64,000 nt of DNA from Paraburkholderia aspalathi (GCF_900116445.1 NZ_FPBH01000012.1:1-64000), one strand, 5' to 3'. Counted from the first letter of the stretch, positions 1 through 9,238 are shown. Translations and numbers: made by a program. The notes: a model not told the origin generated them from the sequence alone.

Positions 1-178
1 CAGGGGCTTCTAGCCGCTTTCTTTGCTTATCTTTCTTTGCGGCGGCAAAGAAAGTAAGTGCCGCCCCGCACAGGGGCAACGCTAATAGACCACTAACAAT
101 TCAAGGAAAGGCACCAAAGCCAGAACAAGGAAAGGCCAAAACCCTAAGAGCACGGACAAAAGCGCCGAGCAGGCAAAA
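1..178 (+). repeat. Dispersed repeat, copy 1 (cut by window edge)
   Basis: This stretch matches 50164-50368 in the same orientation and 48035-48225 in inverse orientation with only scattered mismatches. It contains a perfect hairpin (10-bp arms CTTTCTTTGC and GCAAAGAAAG, four-base loop) at about 34-57, then a GC-rich segment and a CA-rich tail. The tail ends immediately before the cbiX stop codon at 181, just as copy 3 ends at the cobA stop. Short open frames in it look incidental. I infer a dispersed intergenic repeat family and see no transposase. Confidence 0.85.
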
Positions 179-180
179 AA

Positions 181-555
181 TCAACCTTGCCGAAGGCAAT
201 ACCCAGCAACAGCATCCAACACCCCTTCATCCTCGCCAACGGCAACAGCACACCGAATCTCGACAGCCGGATACACCCCCCGACACCTCTCAATCACCTC
301 CGGCAGATCCCTCCGCACATGCCCACCTTGCCCAAAAAACACAGGCACAACAGTCACAACAGAGCACCCGTCGGAGACAAGATCCCCAACAGCAGTAGGC
401 AAATCCGGCTCCATCAACTCAAGAAAAGCCAACAAAACCGCCCCTGCATCAGCGCCGCGCGCAGCGCGCACCTTCTCAGCAAGCCTCTCAAACGGCTCCC
501 GCCACCGCACATCCCTTGCGCCATGCGCAAACAAAACAAGTCCATGCGTAGCCAT
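181..555 (-). CDS. cbiX: Sirohydrochlorin chelatase / CbiX-like
   Basis: A 124-residue protein of the small CbiX type, a single chelatase domain rather than the duplicated class II fold. Members insert Co2+ or Fe2+ into sirohydrochlorin. The N-terminal motif LVLFAHGARD carries the expected metal-binding His, and a second one lies in GQGGHVRRDLPE near residue 80. It starts 11 bp after the lptG stop on the same strand and so may be cotranscribed with lptFG. It complements cobA at 50.4 kb, which makes the precursor of its substrate, and the siroheme enzyme CysI at 55 kb. Cobalt versus iron preference cannot be read from the sequence. Its stop codon abuts a dispersed repeat. Confidence 0.88.
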   Translation of the reverse strand: MATHGLVLFAHGARDVRWREPFERLAEKVRAARGADAGAVLLAFLELMEPDLPTAVGDLVSDGCSVVTVVPVFFGQGGHVRRDLPEVIERCRGVYPAVEIRCAVAVGEDEGVLDAVAGYCLRQG

Positions 556-566
556 GACAAAGGCCC

Positions 567-1715
567 CTAATGGCGATCAACCCACTTCAACCCGACCAGC
601 CCGAGCACGAGATAAACCAGCCCCGGCGTAGCCGCAGTCAACGGCGCAGGCCACGTATTCAACGTGCCGATATGCGAGAACAGCGTATTGAACAGCTGGA
701 AACTCATCCCCAGCATGATCCCGCCGAAAACCTTCACCCCCACCACGCCGGCGCGCGTATGCAGATACGCGAACGGCAACGACAACACCAGCATCACGAA
801 CACCGCAAACGGATACAGCAGCTTGCGCCACAGCGCGATTTCATACCGCTGCGTGTCCTGATGATTCTCGGTCAAATGCTGGATGTAGCGGAACAGGTTG
901 AACATCGACATCCGGTCCGGCGACACCAGCAGCACCGACAAGATCTGCGGCGTCAGTTCCGAACGCAGCGAATACGCCGGCAACGCCACCTGCTTTGCAC
1001 GGTACACCGGATTCAATGCATCTGCCGGCGTGCCCGCAGGAGGGGGGACGTCGATCAGTTGCGTGTCCGTCACATCAGTCAGTTGCCAGTGACCCGGCGG
1101 CTGGTACGTGCCGCTCTTCGCGATCCGCACGTTAGAGAGACGGAACTGCGAATCGAATTCGTAGATGCGCACGTTGCTGATCGTCGCGTCCGGCTTCAAT
1201 TCGCCGACGTTGACGAAGCGCGTCACCTGCTCGCCGTCCGCGCGCGCGGTTAGCGTGTCCTTCACCCATACACCGGACTCGAAGTTGCTCGATACCGACG
1301 ACCCCAACGCCTCAAGCCGCACGCGTTCCGACAACTGATCCGTGTACGGACCGACCACTTCGCCGATCAGGTAAGTCAGGAACACCAGCGGAATGCCGAT
1401 CTTCATGAGCGAGCGCAGCGCCTGATTGGTGGCGAGGCCGGACACTCGGAAAATCGTGTATTCGGAGTTCGCCGCCATCTGCGCGAACACGTAGATCGCG
1501 CTGATCAATGCAGCAACCGGAATGATTTCGTAGAAGCGCGACGGCGTTTGCAGCGCGACACGCAGCACCGCGTACTGGAACTTGTAGTTGCCGTGGCCGA
1601 CGGAATTCAGTTCGTTGATCAGGTCGAAGAAGAAGAACAGACCCGAAAACGCAAACAGAATGAAGATGAACGTGAGATAGATCTGACGCGCGAAGTACCT
1701 TTCATAGATGCGCAT
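567..1715 (-). CDS. lptG: LPS export permease LptG
   Basis: A 382-residue inner-membrane permease of the LptF/LptG (YjgP/YjgQ) family. With LptF and the ATPase LptB it extracts lipopolysaccharide from the inner membrane and drives it along the LptC-A-DE bridge. A hydrophobic segment at about residues 10-35 and others near 60-80 and 100-120 precede a large periplasmic beta-jellyroll region (about 130-270). Three C-terminal helices follow, one around SLPFAYLHTRAGVVG. The start lies 3 bp after the lptF stop, so the two are almost certainly one operon. Length and topology fit the family. Confidence 0.95.
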   Translation of the reverse strand: MRIYERYFARQIYLTFIFILFAFSGLFFFFDLINELNSVGHGNYKFQYAVLRVALQTPSRFYEIIPVAALISAIYVFAQMAANSEYTIFRVSGLATNQALRSLMKIGIPLVFLTYLIGEVVGPYTDQLSERVRLEALGSSVSSNFESGVWVKDTLTARADGEQVTRFVNVGELKPDATISNVRIYEFDSQFRLSNVRIAKSGTYQPPGHWQLTDVTDTQLIDVPPPAGTPADALNPVYRAKQVALPAYSLRSELTPQILSVLLVSPDRMSMFNLFRYIQHLTENHQDTQRYEIALWRKLLYPFAVFVMLVLSLPFAYLHTRAGVVGVKVFGGIMLGMSFQLFNTLFSHIGTLNTWPAPLTAATPGLVYLVLGLVGLKWVDRH

Positions 1716-1718
1716 CGG

Positions 1719-2816
1719 TCAGCTCCCCTGCGAACGGCTGAACATCGCCCGCGTGAATAGCGGCCGGTTGCGCACGCGCAGCCAGAAGATGAACGCGACG
1801 ATCACCGCCACGACAACGTGCAGGCCCACCAGTCCAGCCGCGAACGACATCCTGCCTTGCTCGATCCACGACTGCACGACGTTCAACAGATTGGAATACG
1901 TCAGATAGATCAGGACGGCCATCACCAGATTGATCGTGCGGCTGCGCCGCGGGTTCTGGTGCGCGAGCGGAATCGCCAGCAGCATCAGGTTGATCGCGAT
2001 CAGCGGCAGCCCCGCGCGCCAGGCGAACTCGGCGAGATTTTCATCGGTAGGGTTACGCAGGAGCGTCAGCGTGGGCAAGCTGGTGGTAGTGGGCGTATTG
2101 ACGACCGGCTGGCTCTGGATCTTCAGGCCGTAGCGTTCGAATTCCATGATGCGGAAATCGGGGTGGCCCGGTTCGCCGTCATAGCGGCGGCCGTTTTCCA
2201 GCACGACAAAGCGGTCGCCGTTCTTATGAGTCTCGGTGTGGCCGGTTTTCGACACGACCACGTTGACCTTGCCGTTCTCCGTACTGGTCACGAAGACGTT
2301 CTCGACACGCGCCTGGTCGGGCGACATCTTCTCGATGAAGAACACGCGGTGGTTGGTGGCCGACTCGCGGAATTGACCCGGCGCGAGCAGCGAGACTTCG
2401 TCGCGCTGCTGGAAGCGCGCGCGCAGCAGCTTGTTCTGCTGGTTCGACCACGGCCAGCCGACGAACACGAAGAACATGATGAGGATGATGATCGGCGTGG
2501 AAAAAATGGCGATCGGCTTGATGAATTGCGTCAGGCTCACCCCGGAGGACAGCCACACGACCATCTCGGAGTCTTTGTACCAGCGTGTCAGGACGAACAG
2601 GATCGACACGAACAGGGTCGCGACGAGCATGATCGCCAGGTAGCCGATCACAGTCAGGCCGATCAGGACCAGCACGTCGCGCGGGTCGATCTCGCCCGAG
2701 GCCGCGAGGCCGACGATGCGAATCATCATCGTCGTCAGCACGAGCGTGAGGAGAACCATGAACACGGCACCAGCCGTATACGCGAGTTCGCGCTGGAGGG
2801 AGCGTTCGAAGATCAT
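1719..2816 (-). CDS. lptF: LPS export permease LptF
   Basis: A 365-residue partner of LptG with the same layout: N-terminal helices (LAYTAGAVFMVLLTLVLTTM and two more before residue 125), a periplasmic domain at about 130-260, and three helices at the C-terminus. It starts with MIFERSLQREL, typical of LptF. It is the promoter-proximal gene of lptF-lptG-cbiX, divergent from pepA, and the 137-bp gap between them must carry both promoters. This divergent lptF/pepA arrangement is common in beta- and gamma-proteobacteria, which supports the assignment. Confidence 0.95.
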   Translation of the reverse strand: MIFERSLQRELAYTAGAVFMVLLTLVLTTMMIRIVGLAASGEIDPRDVLVLIGLTVIGYLAIMLVATLFVSILFVLTRWYKDSEMVVWLSSGVSLTQFIKPIAIFSTPIIILIMFFVFVGWPWSNQQNKLLRARFQQRDEVSLLAPGQFRESATNHRVFFIEKMSPDQARVENVFVTSTENGKVNVVVSKTGHTETHKNGDRFVVLENGRRYDGEPGHPDFRIMEFERYGLKIQSQPVVNTPTTTSLPTLTLLRNPTDENLAEFAWRAGLPLIAINLMLLAIPLAHQNPRRSRTINLVMAVLIYLTYSNLLNVVQSWIEQGRMSFAAGLVGLHVVVAVIVAFIFWLRVRNRPLFTRAMFSRSQGS

Positions 2817-2953
2817 TATTGATGATGAGGTGGGGCGCTCTCGGTGACGTACGGATTGGTTCCCGTCACGCCTCCGGTGCAGCCGCCGCGGGAAAAATAG
2901 CGGATAATTGCGGCTTTCATCCTAAGCCCAGATTTTATCCGAGGACAAGCGCG

Positions 2954-4480
2954 ATGGACTTTAGCATAAAAGCCTGTGATTGGACCAAAGGCTCGTCAAA
3001 CGGTTTCCTGACCGGGAAATCCGATTGCATCGTAATCGGCGTGTTCGAGTCGCAAACGCTCTCGGGCGCTGCGCTGGAGATCGACGCGGCCACCAAGGGC
3101 CTCCTGACCCGCGTCATCAAGGCCGGCGACATGGACGGCAAGGCCGGCACCACCCTGTTCCTGCACGAAGTCTCAGGCATCGGCGCTTCGCGCGTGCTGC
3201 TGGTCGGCCTCGGCAAGCAGGATGCTTTCAGCCAGAAAGCCTACGGCGAAGCCGTGCGGGCCGCCTGGCGCGCACTGCTCGGCACCAAGATCGTCCAGGT
3301 CACCTTCACGCTCGCCCAGCTGCCGATCCTCGAGCGCTCGGTCGATTGGGGCGTGCGCGCCGCGATCCTCGCGCTGCGCGAGTTGAGCTACCGCTTCACG
3401 CAGATGAAGAGCAAGCCGGACAACGCGCCGCGCGCCCTGAAGCGCATCGTGTTCAGCGTCAATACCGGCGACGAAAAGGCCGCCAAGCTCGCGGCCAAGC
3501 AGGGCGCGGCGCTTGCCAACGGCATGGATCTGACGCGCGACCTCGGCAACCTGCCGAGCAACGTCTGCACGCCGACCTATCTTGCCAACACCGCGAAGAA
3601 GCTCGCCAAAGACTGGAAGCTGAAAGTCGAAGTGCTCGGCGAGAAGCAGTGCGAAGCCCTGAAGATGGGCTCGTTCCTGTCGGTCACGGCCGGCTCGGTC
3701 GAACCGGCCCAGTTCATCGTGCTGCAGTACCAGGGCGGCGCCGCGAAAGCCGCGCCGGTGGTGCTGGTCGGCAAGGGCGTCACGTTCGATACCGGCGGCA
3801 TTTCGCTGAAGCCGGGCGAAGGCATGGACGAAATGAAGTACGACATGTGCGGCGCCGGTTCGGTGCTGGGCACGTTGCGCGCCGTCGCCGAAATGGGCTT
3901 GAAAATCAACGTGGTCGGCATCATCCCGGCCGTCGAGAACATGCCGTCGGCCACCGCCACCAAGCCGGGCGACATCGTCACCAGCATGAAGGGCCTGACG
4001 ATCGAAGTGCTGAACACGGACGCCGAAGGCCGGCTCATCCTGTGCGACGCGCTGACCTATGCCGAGCGTTTCAAGCCGGCGGCGGTGATCGACATCGCCA
4101 CGCTCACCGGCGCCTGCATCATCGCGCTGGGTCACCACAACAGCGGCCTGTTCTCGAAAGACGACGCGCTGGCGGGCGAGCTGCTCGATGCCTCGCGTGA
4201 AGCCTCCGACCCGGCCTGGCGCCTGCCGCTCGACGACGAGTATCAGGATCAGCTCAAGTCGAATTTCGCGGATCTGGCGAACATCGGCGGCCGTCCGGCG
4301 GGCAGCGTGACGGCGGCGTGCTTCCTGTCGCGCTTCACTGACGCGTATCCGTGGGCCCATCTGGACATCGCCGGCACAGCGTGGAAGAGCGGCGCGGCGA
4401 AGGGCGCCACCGGCCGCCCGGTGCCTTTGCTCGCGCAGTTCCTGATCGATAGGGCCGCGGACGGTCGCGCTGCACAATGA
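2954..4480 (+). CDS. pepA: Leucyl aminopeptidase (M17 family)
   Basis: A 508-residue cytosolic di-zinc aminopeptidase that removes N-terminal residues from peptides; the E. coli homologue also binds DNA in Xer recombination and carAB control. The catalytic signature NTDAEGRL begins near residue 354, and the metal/active-site segment VGKGVTFDTGG contains Lys274. The C-terminal half carries the further ligand segments. The frame is open upstream to 2819, but the ATG at 2954 gives the usual N-terminus MDFSIKA, so I start there. It is divergent from lptF and is followed 52 bp later by holC, the classical pepA-holC order. Confidence 0.96.
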   Translation: MDFSIKACDWTKGSSNGFLTGKSDCIVIGVFESQTLSGAALEIDAATKGLLTRVIKAGDMDGKAGTTLFLHEVSGIGASRVLLVGLGKQDAFSQKAYGEAVRAAWRALLGTKIVQVTFTLAQLPILERSVDWGVRAAILALRELSYRFTQMKSKPDNAPRALKRIVFSVNTGDEKAAKLAAKQGAALANGMDLTRDLGNLPSNVCTPTYLANTAKKLAKDWKLKVEVLGEKQCEALKMGSFLSVTAGSVEPAQFIVLQYQGGAAKAAPVVLVGKGVTFDTGGISLKPGEGMDEMKYDMCGAGSVLGTLRAVAEMGLKINVVGIIPAVENMPSATATKPGDIVTSMKGLTIEVLNTDAEGRLILCDALTYAERFKPAAVIDIATLTGACIIALGHHNSGLFSKDDALAGELLDASREASDPAWRLPLDDEYQDQLKSNFADLANIGGRPAGSVTAACFLSRFTDAYPWAHLDIAGTAWKSGAAKGATGRPVPLLAQFLIDRAADGRAAQ

Positions 4481-4532
4481 CGCATTGCAGTAAGGTTGCA
4501 GGCATTGCTGTAGACGCAAAGCGGAGCCGCCG

Positions 4533-4949
4533 ATGACGAGAATCGATTTTCACTCGAACGTCGGCGATTCGCTGCTGTATGCGTGCCGCCTGATCCGCAA
4601 GGCGTATCAGGCGGGCCAGCCGACCATCGTGCTGGCCGAGCCCGCGCGTCTGCGGGCTTTCGACGAGCAGTTGTGGACCTTCTCACCCCTCGACTTCGTG
4701 CCGCACTGCATGGCGGGCACGGCGCTTGCCGCGCAAACGCCAATCGTGCTGGCGTCGAACCTCGATGATGTGCCGCATCATCAGGTGCTGCTCAATCTCG
4801 GCGCCACGGTGCCGGCGCAATTCGCCCGCTTCGAAAGATTGCTGGAAGTGGTCGGTAACGCACACGACGAACTCGCGGCTGGCCGCGAACGCTATCGTTT
4901 CTATCGCGATCGCGGCTATGCTTTGAACAACTACAAGCAAGGCAGTTAG
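4533..4949 (+). CDS. holC: DNA polymerase III chi subunit
   Basis: A 138-residue HolC protein. Chi bridges the clamp-loader (through psi) to single-strand binding protein at the fork. The N-terminus MTRIDFHSNVGD and the internal LWTFSPLDFVPHC are typical of beta-proteobacterial HolC. It follows pepA by 52 bp and is probably expressed with it. Length is normal for the family. Confidence 0.92.
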   Translation: MTRIDFHSNVGDSLLYACRLIRKAYQAGQPTIVLAEPARLRAFDEQLWTFSPLDFVPHCMAGTALAAQTPIVLASNLDDVPHHQVLLNLGATVPAQFARFERLLEVVGNAHDELAAGRERYRFYRDRGYALNNYKQGS

Positions 4950-5055
4950 GCCCCCAGCCGGGTCCTATTTCGCCCGCGTCGCGTGATGTTTTTGTCGGAT
5001 GGATTCGACGCGCGCGCGGCCTGCCTCGGCTTGGACTCAAACACGGAGAGCGCGC

Positions 5056-5736
5056 GTGTCCGATCCTAACGATAGTTCGATCCCGGTTTTGAACGAGATT
5101 CTCGTGCCGGGCAATCCCGCCCAGGCGCGCCAGGCGGAGGGCGGCGCAGCGGCGCCGGCTACCCAGCCAGTGTCCGATCCCGCCACTGCGCAAGAACCGG
5201 TCCTTACGCCGGAACCCACACACGAGCCGGTGCCTGCGCCTGCGCCAGCATCCCAGCATGCGCCAAAGGAGCCGACGCTCGCGCCGGAGCCCGCGCACGT
5301 GTCGGAGGAAGCGCATCCGGCCGAGCACCACGCCCACCCGAAAAAGCGTTCGAGGGCACACCACGCTTCCGATCACCGGCACGGGCATGAGCCGGCCATG
5401 GCGCCGTCAGCAGGCGTCTTCGATCGGGCTGAACCGCATGCGCCGATCGAGGCGGGTACGATCGTGCCGCCGGATATCGCTTATGAAACGCAGCCGCAAC
5501 CGAACCTCGATGCCGATGTCATCGCCGAACGTCTGCGCGGACGGTTCGCGGGTTTTCTGACGGGAGATGGGCGCGGCATCATCGAAGCACGTTGCCGTGA
5601 TGCGTTGCAGGATCACACCTCCTGGCTCGTCAACCAGATCACACGCGAAGTCGCGTTGGCGCTGGAGACGGAATTGACCGGCTGGGTCAGGGAAGCGGTC
5701 GATCAGGAGATCGCGCGGCGCTCGGGCAGCGCCTGA
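5056..5736 (+). CDS. DUF2486-type protein of unknown function
   Basis: A protein of 226 residues from the GTG at 5056, which has a GGAGA ribosome-binding site at 5045-5049; the open frame continues upstream to 4999 without a better start. The N-terminus SDPNDSSIPVLNEILVPG is the conserved head of a Burkholderiales family I recognise as DUF2486. Residues about 25-140 are low complexity, rich in Pro, Ala, Glu and His with recurrent P-A/E-P units. The last 75 residues are predicted helical (IAERLRGRFAGFLTGDGRGI onward). No signal peptide or membrane helix is seen. Function is unknown; the disordered middle with ordered ends suggests an adaptor, but that is inference. It lies downstream of holC. 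Confidence 0.75.
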   Translation: MSDPNDSSIPVLNEILVPGNPAQARQAEGGAAAPATQPVSDPATAQEPVLTPEPTHEPVPAPAPASQHAPKEPTLAPEPAHVSEEAHPAEHHAHPKKRSRAHHASDHRHGHEPAMAPSAGVFDRAEPHAPIEAGTIVPPDIAYETQPQPNLDADVIAERLRGRFAGFLTGDGRGIIEARCRDALQDHTSWLVNQITREVALALETELTGWVREAVDQEIARRSGSA

Positions 5737-5818
5737 TCGTGGCCGAGGGCGCGCCGTTATCCGGGCGCGCTCACCGCTTTCATCAAGCGGCGTTCATTTG
5801 AGTCTTCGTTACGTGTGG

Positions 5819-6160
5819 TTATTTGAGCGTCAGCACCCAGCTCGCCAGCGTAGCCGCCTGATCGGGCGTGAGTTGCGTATTCGCGGGCATCGGCACCGCG
5901 CCCCACACACCCGTGCTGCCATCCAGAATCTTGTGCTTCAGATAGGTCGCGGCATCTTCGCGGCCGGCATATTTCGAGGCGACGTCATGCAGCGCCGGTC
6001 CCATGAATGGACGCGTCACCGAGTGGCAGCTCATGCAGTTTTCTTGCTGAGCAAGCGCGAGGGCGGCAGGCACCTCCGCGTACGCCGCCGGACTGCCGGC
6101 GCCTAACATGGAGCTCAGCACGCTGGCCGTTGCGAGCGCTGCATACGACATTGATTTCAT
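5819..6160 (-). CDS. Small periplasmic c-type cytochrome (class I)
   Basis: A 113-residue protein with a cleavable signal peptide (MKSMSYAALATASVLSSMLG, cleavage near AYAE) and one haem-attachment motif, CMSCH. A distal Met ligand is likely in VPMPAN. The spacing fits cytochrome c551/c552-type electron carriers. The open frame extends to 6268 but the ATG at 6160 gives a proper signal peptide. It stands alone between a DUF2486 gene and ilvD, with a terminator-like hairpin at 6214-6254 separating it from ilvD. The electron partner cannot be deduced from context. Confidence 0.88.
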   Translation of the reverse strand: MKSMSYAALATASVLSSMLGAGSPAAYAEVPAALALAQQENCMSCHSVTRPFMGPALHDVASKYAGREDAATYLKHKILDGSTGVWGAVPMPANTQLTPDQAATLASWVLTLK

Positions 6161-6213
6161 TCTGGTCTCCGTCGGTGCAGGTGCCCGACTCGTGGTGCAC
6201 GCATTATAAAAGG

Positions 6214-6254
6214 AAAGGGGCGCACGGTTTCCCGTGCGCCCCTTTGCGCTTTTT
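6214..6254 (-). terminator. Rho-independent terminator of ilvD
   Basis: A 14-bp perfect stem (arms 6214-6227 and 6232-6245, AAAGGGGCGCACGG and its complement) with a four-base loop. On the minus strand it lies about 100 bp after the ilvD stop and is followed by a short T-rich tract. The plus-strand side also has a run of T at about 6250-6254, so it may act in both directions. Confidence 0.75.
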
Positions 6255-6355
6255 CGTAACTGACGCAACCGATGTGGCGTCGAGCGATGCTAGGCGTTGG
6301 CCCCGGCGACTCGAGGTGAATCGAGGCGGATCAGCGTAGCGTGCTCAATGCCCGC

Positions 6356-8029
6356 TCAGCCCGTCACGGCGCCCTTGTTGGCCGGCAGCGCCAACGCGGA
6401 GTACTTCGCCAGCACGCCACGCGTGTAGCGCGGCTTCGGTTGCTGCCATGCAGCGCGGCGGCGTTCCAGCTCGGCGTCGTCGATGTTCAACTGCAGAAGC
6501 AGCTTGTGCGCGTCGATCGTGATCGAGTCGCCTTCCTGCACGAACGCGATCGTGCCGCCCACGAACGCTTCCGGCGCCACGTGACCGACCACCATGCCCC
6601 ACGTGCCGCCCGAGAAGCGGCCGTCGGTGATCAGGCCGACGCTTTCGCCGAGCCCCTTACCGATGATTGCGGACGTCGGCGCGAGCATTTCCGGCATGCC
6701 GGGGCCGCCCTTCGGGCCGAGGTAGCGCAGCACGACCACGTCGCCGGCCACGATCTTGTCGGCCAGAATCGCTTCCAGCGCGCTTTGCTCGTCGTCGAAC
6801 ACGCGGGCCGGCCCGGTGATGACCGGGTTCTTCAGGCCGGTGATCTTGGCGACGGCGCCGTCTACGGCGAGGTTGCCCTTCAGGATCGCCAGATGGCCTT
6901 CCTTGTACAGCGCCTGCTCGATCGGGAAAATCACCTGCTGGTCGGCGCGCGGCTTGCTCGGCACGTCCTTCAGTTCTTCGGCGATCGTCTTGCCGGTGAT
7001 CGTGATGCAATCACCGTGCAACAGGCCTGCGTCGAGCAGGATCTTCATGACTTGCGGAATGCCGCCGGCCTTGTGCAGATCGGTCGCCACGAACTGGCCC
7101 GACGGCTTCAGGTTGCAGATCACCGGCACCTTCTTGCGCATGCGCTCGAAGTCTTCGATGGTCCATTCCACTTCAGCCGCGTGGGCGATGGCGAGGAAGT
7201 GCAGCACGGCGTTGGTCGAGCCGCCCGTGGCCATCAGCACGGCCACGGCGTTTTCGATCGCCTTTTTCGTGACGATGTCGCGCGGCTTCAGATCTCTCTT
7301 GACCGCTTCGACCAGCACGCGTGCCGACTCGGCCGCCGAGTCGACCTTTTCCTGGTCCGGATTGGCCATCGTCGACGAATAAAACAGCGACATGCCCAGC
7401 GCTTCGAACGACGAGCTCATCGTGTTGGCGGTGTACATGCCGCCGCACGAACCCGTAGACGGGCACGCGTTCTTTTCGACCCCTTCAAAATCTTCTTGCG
7501 ACATGCGGCCGGCCGTGAACTCGCCCACGGCTTCGAACGAGGACACGATGGTCAGGTCGGTGCCCTTCCAGTTGCCCGGACGGATCGTGCCGCCATACAC
7601 GTAGATGCTCGGCACGTTGGTGCGCAGCATGCCGATCATGCCGCCCGGCATGTTCTTGTCGCAGCCGCCGATCACCACCACGCCGTCCATCCACTGGCCT
7701 TGCACGCACGTCTCGATACAGTCGGAGATGACTTCGCGCGACACGAGCGAGTACTTCATGCCTTCGGTGCCCATCGACATGCCGTCCGAAATCGTCGGCG
7801 TGCCGAAGATCTGCGGATTCGCGTCGGCGCCCTTGACCGCGGCGACGGCCGCGTCGGCCAGTCGCTGCAGGCCGGCGTTACACGGCGTGATGGTCGAGTG
7901 GCCGTTGGCGATGCCGATCATCGGCTTGTCGAAGTCGGCCTTTTCGTAGCCGAGTGCGTAGTACATCGAGCGGTTCGGTGAGCGCGCCACGCCTTGCGTG
8001 ATGTTCTTCGAACGACGGTTGTATGCCAT
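6356..8029 (-). CDS. ilvD: Dihydroxy-acid dehydratase
   Basis: A 557-residue IlvD that dehydrates 2,3-dihydroxy-isovalerate and -methylvalerate in valine and isoleucine synthesis, using an iron-sulfur cluster. Recognisable segments are GGCDKNMPGGMIG with the cluster Cys, CPSTGSCGGMYTANTMSSS with two more Cys, and GRFSGGTWG near the C-terminus. I take the ATG at 8029 (MAYNRRSKNITQG) rather than an in-frame ATG four codons earlier. A LysR-type gene is transcribed divergently, so control by that regulator is possible. A 546-codon open frame on the opposite strand is only its codon shadow. Confidence 0.96.
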   Translation of the reverse strand: MAYNRRSKNITQGVARSPNRSMYYALGYEKADFDKPMIGIANGHSTITPCNAGLQRLADAAVAAVKGADANPQIFGTPTISDGMSMGTEGMKYSLVSREVISDCIETCVQGQWMDGVVVIGGCDKNMPGGMIGMLRTNVPSIYVYGGTIRPGNWKGTDLTIVSSFEAVGEFTAGRMSQEDFEGVEKNACPSTGSCGGMYTANTMSSSFEALGMSLFYSSTMANPDQEKVDSAAESARVLVEAVKRDLKPRDIVTKKAIENAVAVLMATGGSTNAVLHFLAIAHAAEVEWTIEDFERMRKKVPVICNLKPSGQFVATDLHKAGGIPQVMKILLDAGLLHGDCITITGKTIAEELKDVPSKPRADQQVIFPIEQALYKEGHLAILKGNLAVDGAVAKITGLKNPVITGPARVFDDEQSALEAILADKIVAGDVVVLRYLGPKGGPGMPEMLAPTSAIIGKGLGESVGLITDGRFSGGTWGMVVGHVAPEAFVGGTIAFVQEGDSITIDAHKLLLQLNIDDAELERRRAAWQQPKPRYTRGVLAKYSALALPANKGAVTG

Positions 8030-8254
8030 GGGGAACTCCAATCTGTTTTGTTTTGATCCGTGCTGCGTGTGCGGGACTCAGGTGCTGCCGCAGAGGCTTG
8101 CGGTGACGCTGCAATGCGTTGCCGGCGGCGTCGGCCGATACGGCGGTTCTGGTCAGTTCAGTTTAGTTCCGACGCGTTGCGCAAGGGTGCAGTTTTGCGA
8201 AGCGCGTGTCCAATATATTATTCAGGCTCGATTAGGTCGTAAAATGTATTAATC
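8030..8254. promoter_or_regulatory. Divergent ilvD / LysR intergenic region
   Basis: This 225-bp gap must hold promoters for both genes. The part nearest the LysR gene (8205-8250) is AT-rich, with TATTATTCAGG and GTAAAATG elements, in otherwise GC-rich sequence. That is where LysR-type autoregulatory sites usually lie. No single T-N11-A box stands out enough to be named. Confidence 0.45.
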
Positions 8255-9238
8255 ATGTTGCCTCCGATTCCTGATCTGCGCCAATTGCGCTATTTCGTGA
8301 CCGTCGCTGAAGAAAAGCACTTCGGGCGGGCGGCCGTGCGCCTTTCCATGACGCAGCCGCCGTTGTCGCAGGCGATTCGGGCGCTGGAGGAAACACTTGG
8401 CGTCGAGCTGTTTGCGCGCACCAAGCGCTCGGTGGAGCTGACTCCGGTGGGCGTTGACCTGTTGCCCGAAGTGCAGCGTCTGCTGGCGAGCGCCGAGGGC
8501 CTGCGGCCGCTGGCGCAGAGCCTCGCGCGAGGCGAGGCCGGGGCGCTCTCGCTGGCTTTCGTCTCAACGGCGGATTACGGCCTGCTGCCGCTGCTGCTGC
8601 GTGATTTCGGCGCGCGCCATCCACGGGTGCGCCTCGAACTGACCGAAGCCACCAGCGACGTGCAGATCGACGAACTGGTGGCCGGGCGCATCGACGCAGG
8701 CCTCGTGATCGCGCCGCTACCGTCGCGCCATGCCGCCCAGCTCTCGTGGCTGCCGATCGCCCGCGAGCCGCTGGTGATCGCGATGTCGACGGACATGGCG
8801 AAGCGAGTGGGCAGCGCCGCAGGTTCCAAGGCTGACTCGCCCGCGGAGTGGCTGGATACGCCCATCAGCCTGCGCGACGTCGCCGACGAGCCGCTCGTGA
8901 TTTTCCCGAGGCGTCTGGCGCCAGGCTTTTATGACATCATTATGGATTGCTACGGCGTGGCGGGCCTCTCGCCCCGGGTCGGCCAGGAGGCGATCCAGAT
9001 GCAGACGATCGTGAGCCTCGTGTCGGCCGGGATGGGCGTCGCACTGGTGCCGCAATCGTTGCGTAATCTGCGCCGCACGGGTGTCGTGTACCGGCCGCTC
9101 TCCGAATCGGTGCCGGCGATCGAGACGGGTTTGGTCTGGCGCACGGCGGAGGTGAGTCCGGTGCTGGCCGGCTTCATCGAGATCGTGCGGGCGCACGCGG
9201 CGACCATGGAGGCGCAGTTCGCGGCGCCTCGTGTTTAG
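8255..9238 (+). CDS. LysR-family transcriptional regulator
   Basis: A 327-residue LysR-type regulator. The winged helix-turn-helix covers about residues 8-66 (HFGRAAVRLSMTQPPLSQAI is the helix-turn-helix core) and the periplasmic-binding-like effector domain about 95-300. It is divergent from ilvD. By the usual LysR logic it may regulate ilvD and itself, but members with the PPLSQAIRALEETLG head often control aromatic or short-chain acid catabolism, so the target is uncertain. The ligand cannot be read from the sequence. Confidence 0.9.
   Translation: MLPPIPDLRQLRYFVTVAEEKHFGRAAVRLSMTQPPLSQAIRALEETLGVELFARTKRSVELTPVGVDLLPEVQRLLASAEGLRPLAQSLARGEAGALSLAFVSTADYGLLPLLLRDFGARHPRVRLELTEATSDVQIDELVAGRIDAGLVIAPLPSRHAAQLSWLPIAREPLVIAMSTDMAKRVGSAAGSKADSPAEWLDTPISLRDVADEPLVIFPRRLAPGFYDIIMDCYGVAGLSPRVGQEAIQMQTIVSLVSAGMGVALVPQSLRNLRRTGVVYRPLSESVPAIETGLVWRTAEVSPVLAGFIEIVRAHAATMEAQFAAPRV

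Noticed and set aside
6341..7981. A 546-codon open frame on the plus strand over ilvD
   Set aside because: It mirrors ilvD codons in a GC-rich genome; its translation is His/Arg-rich with no domain, and ilvD itself is a clear gene.
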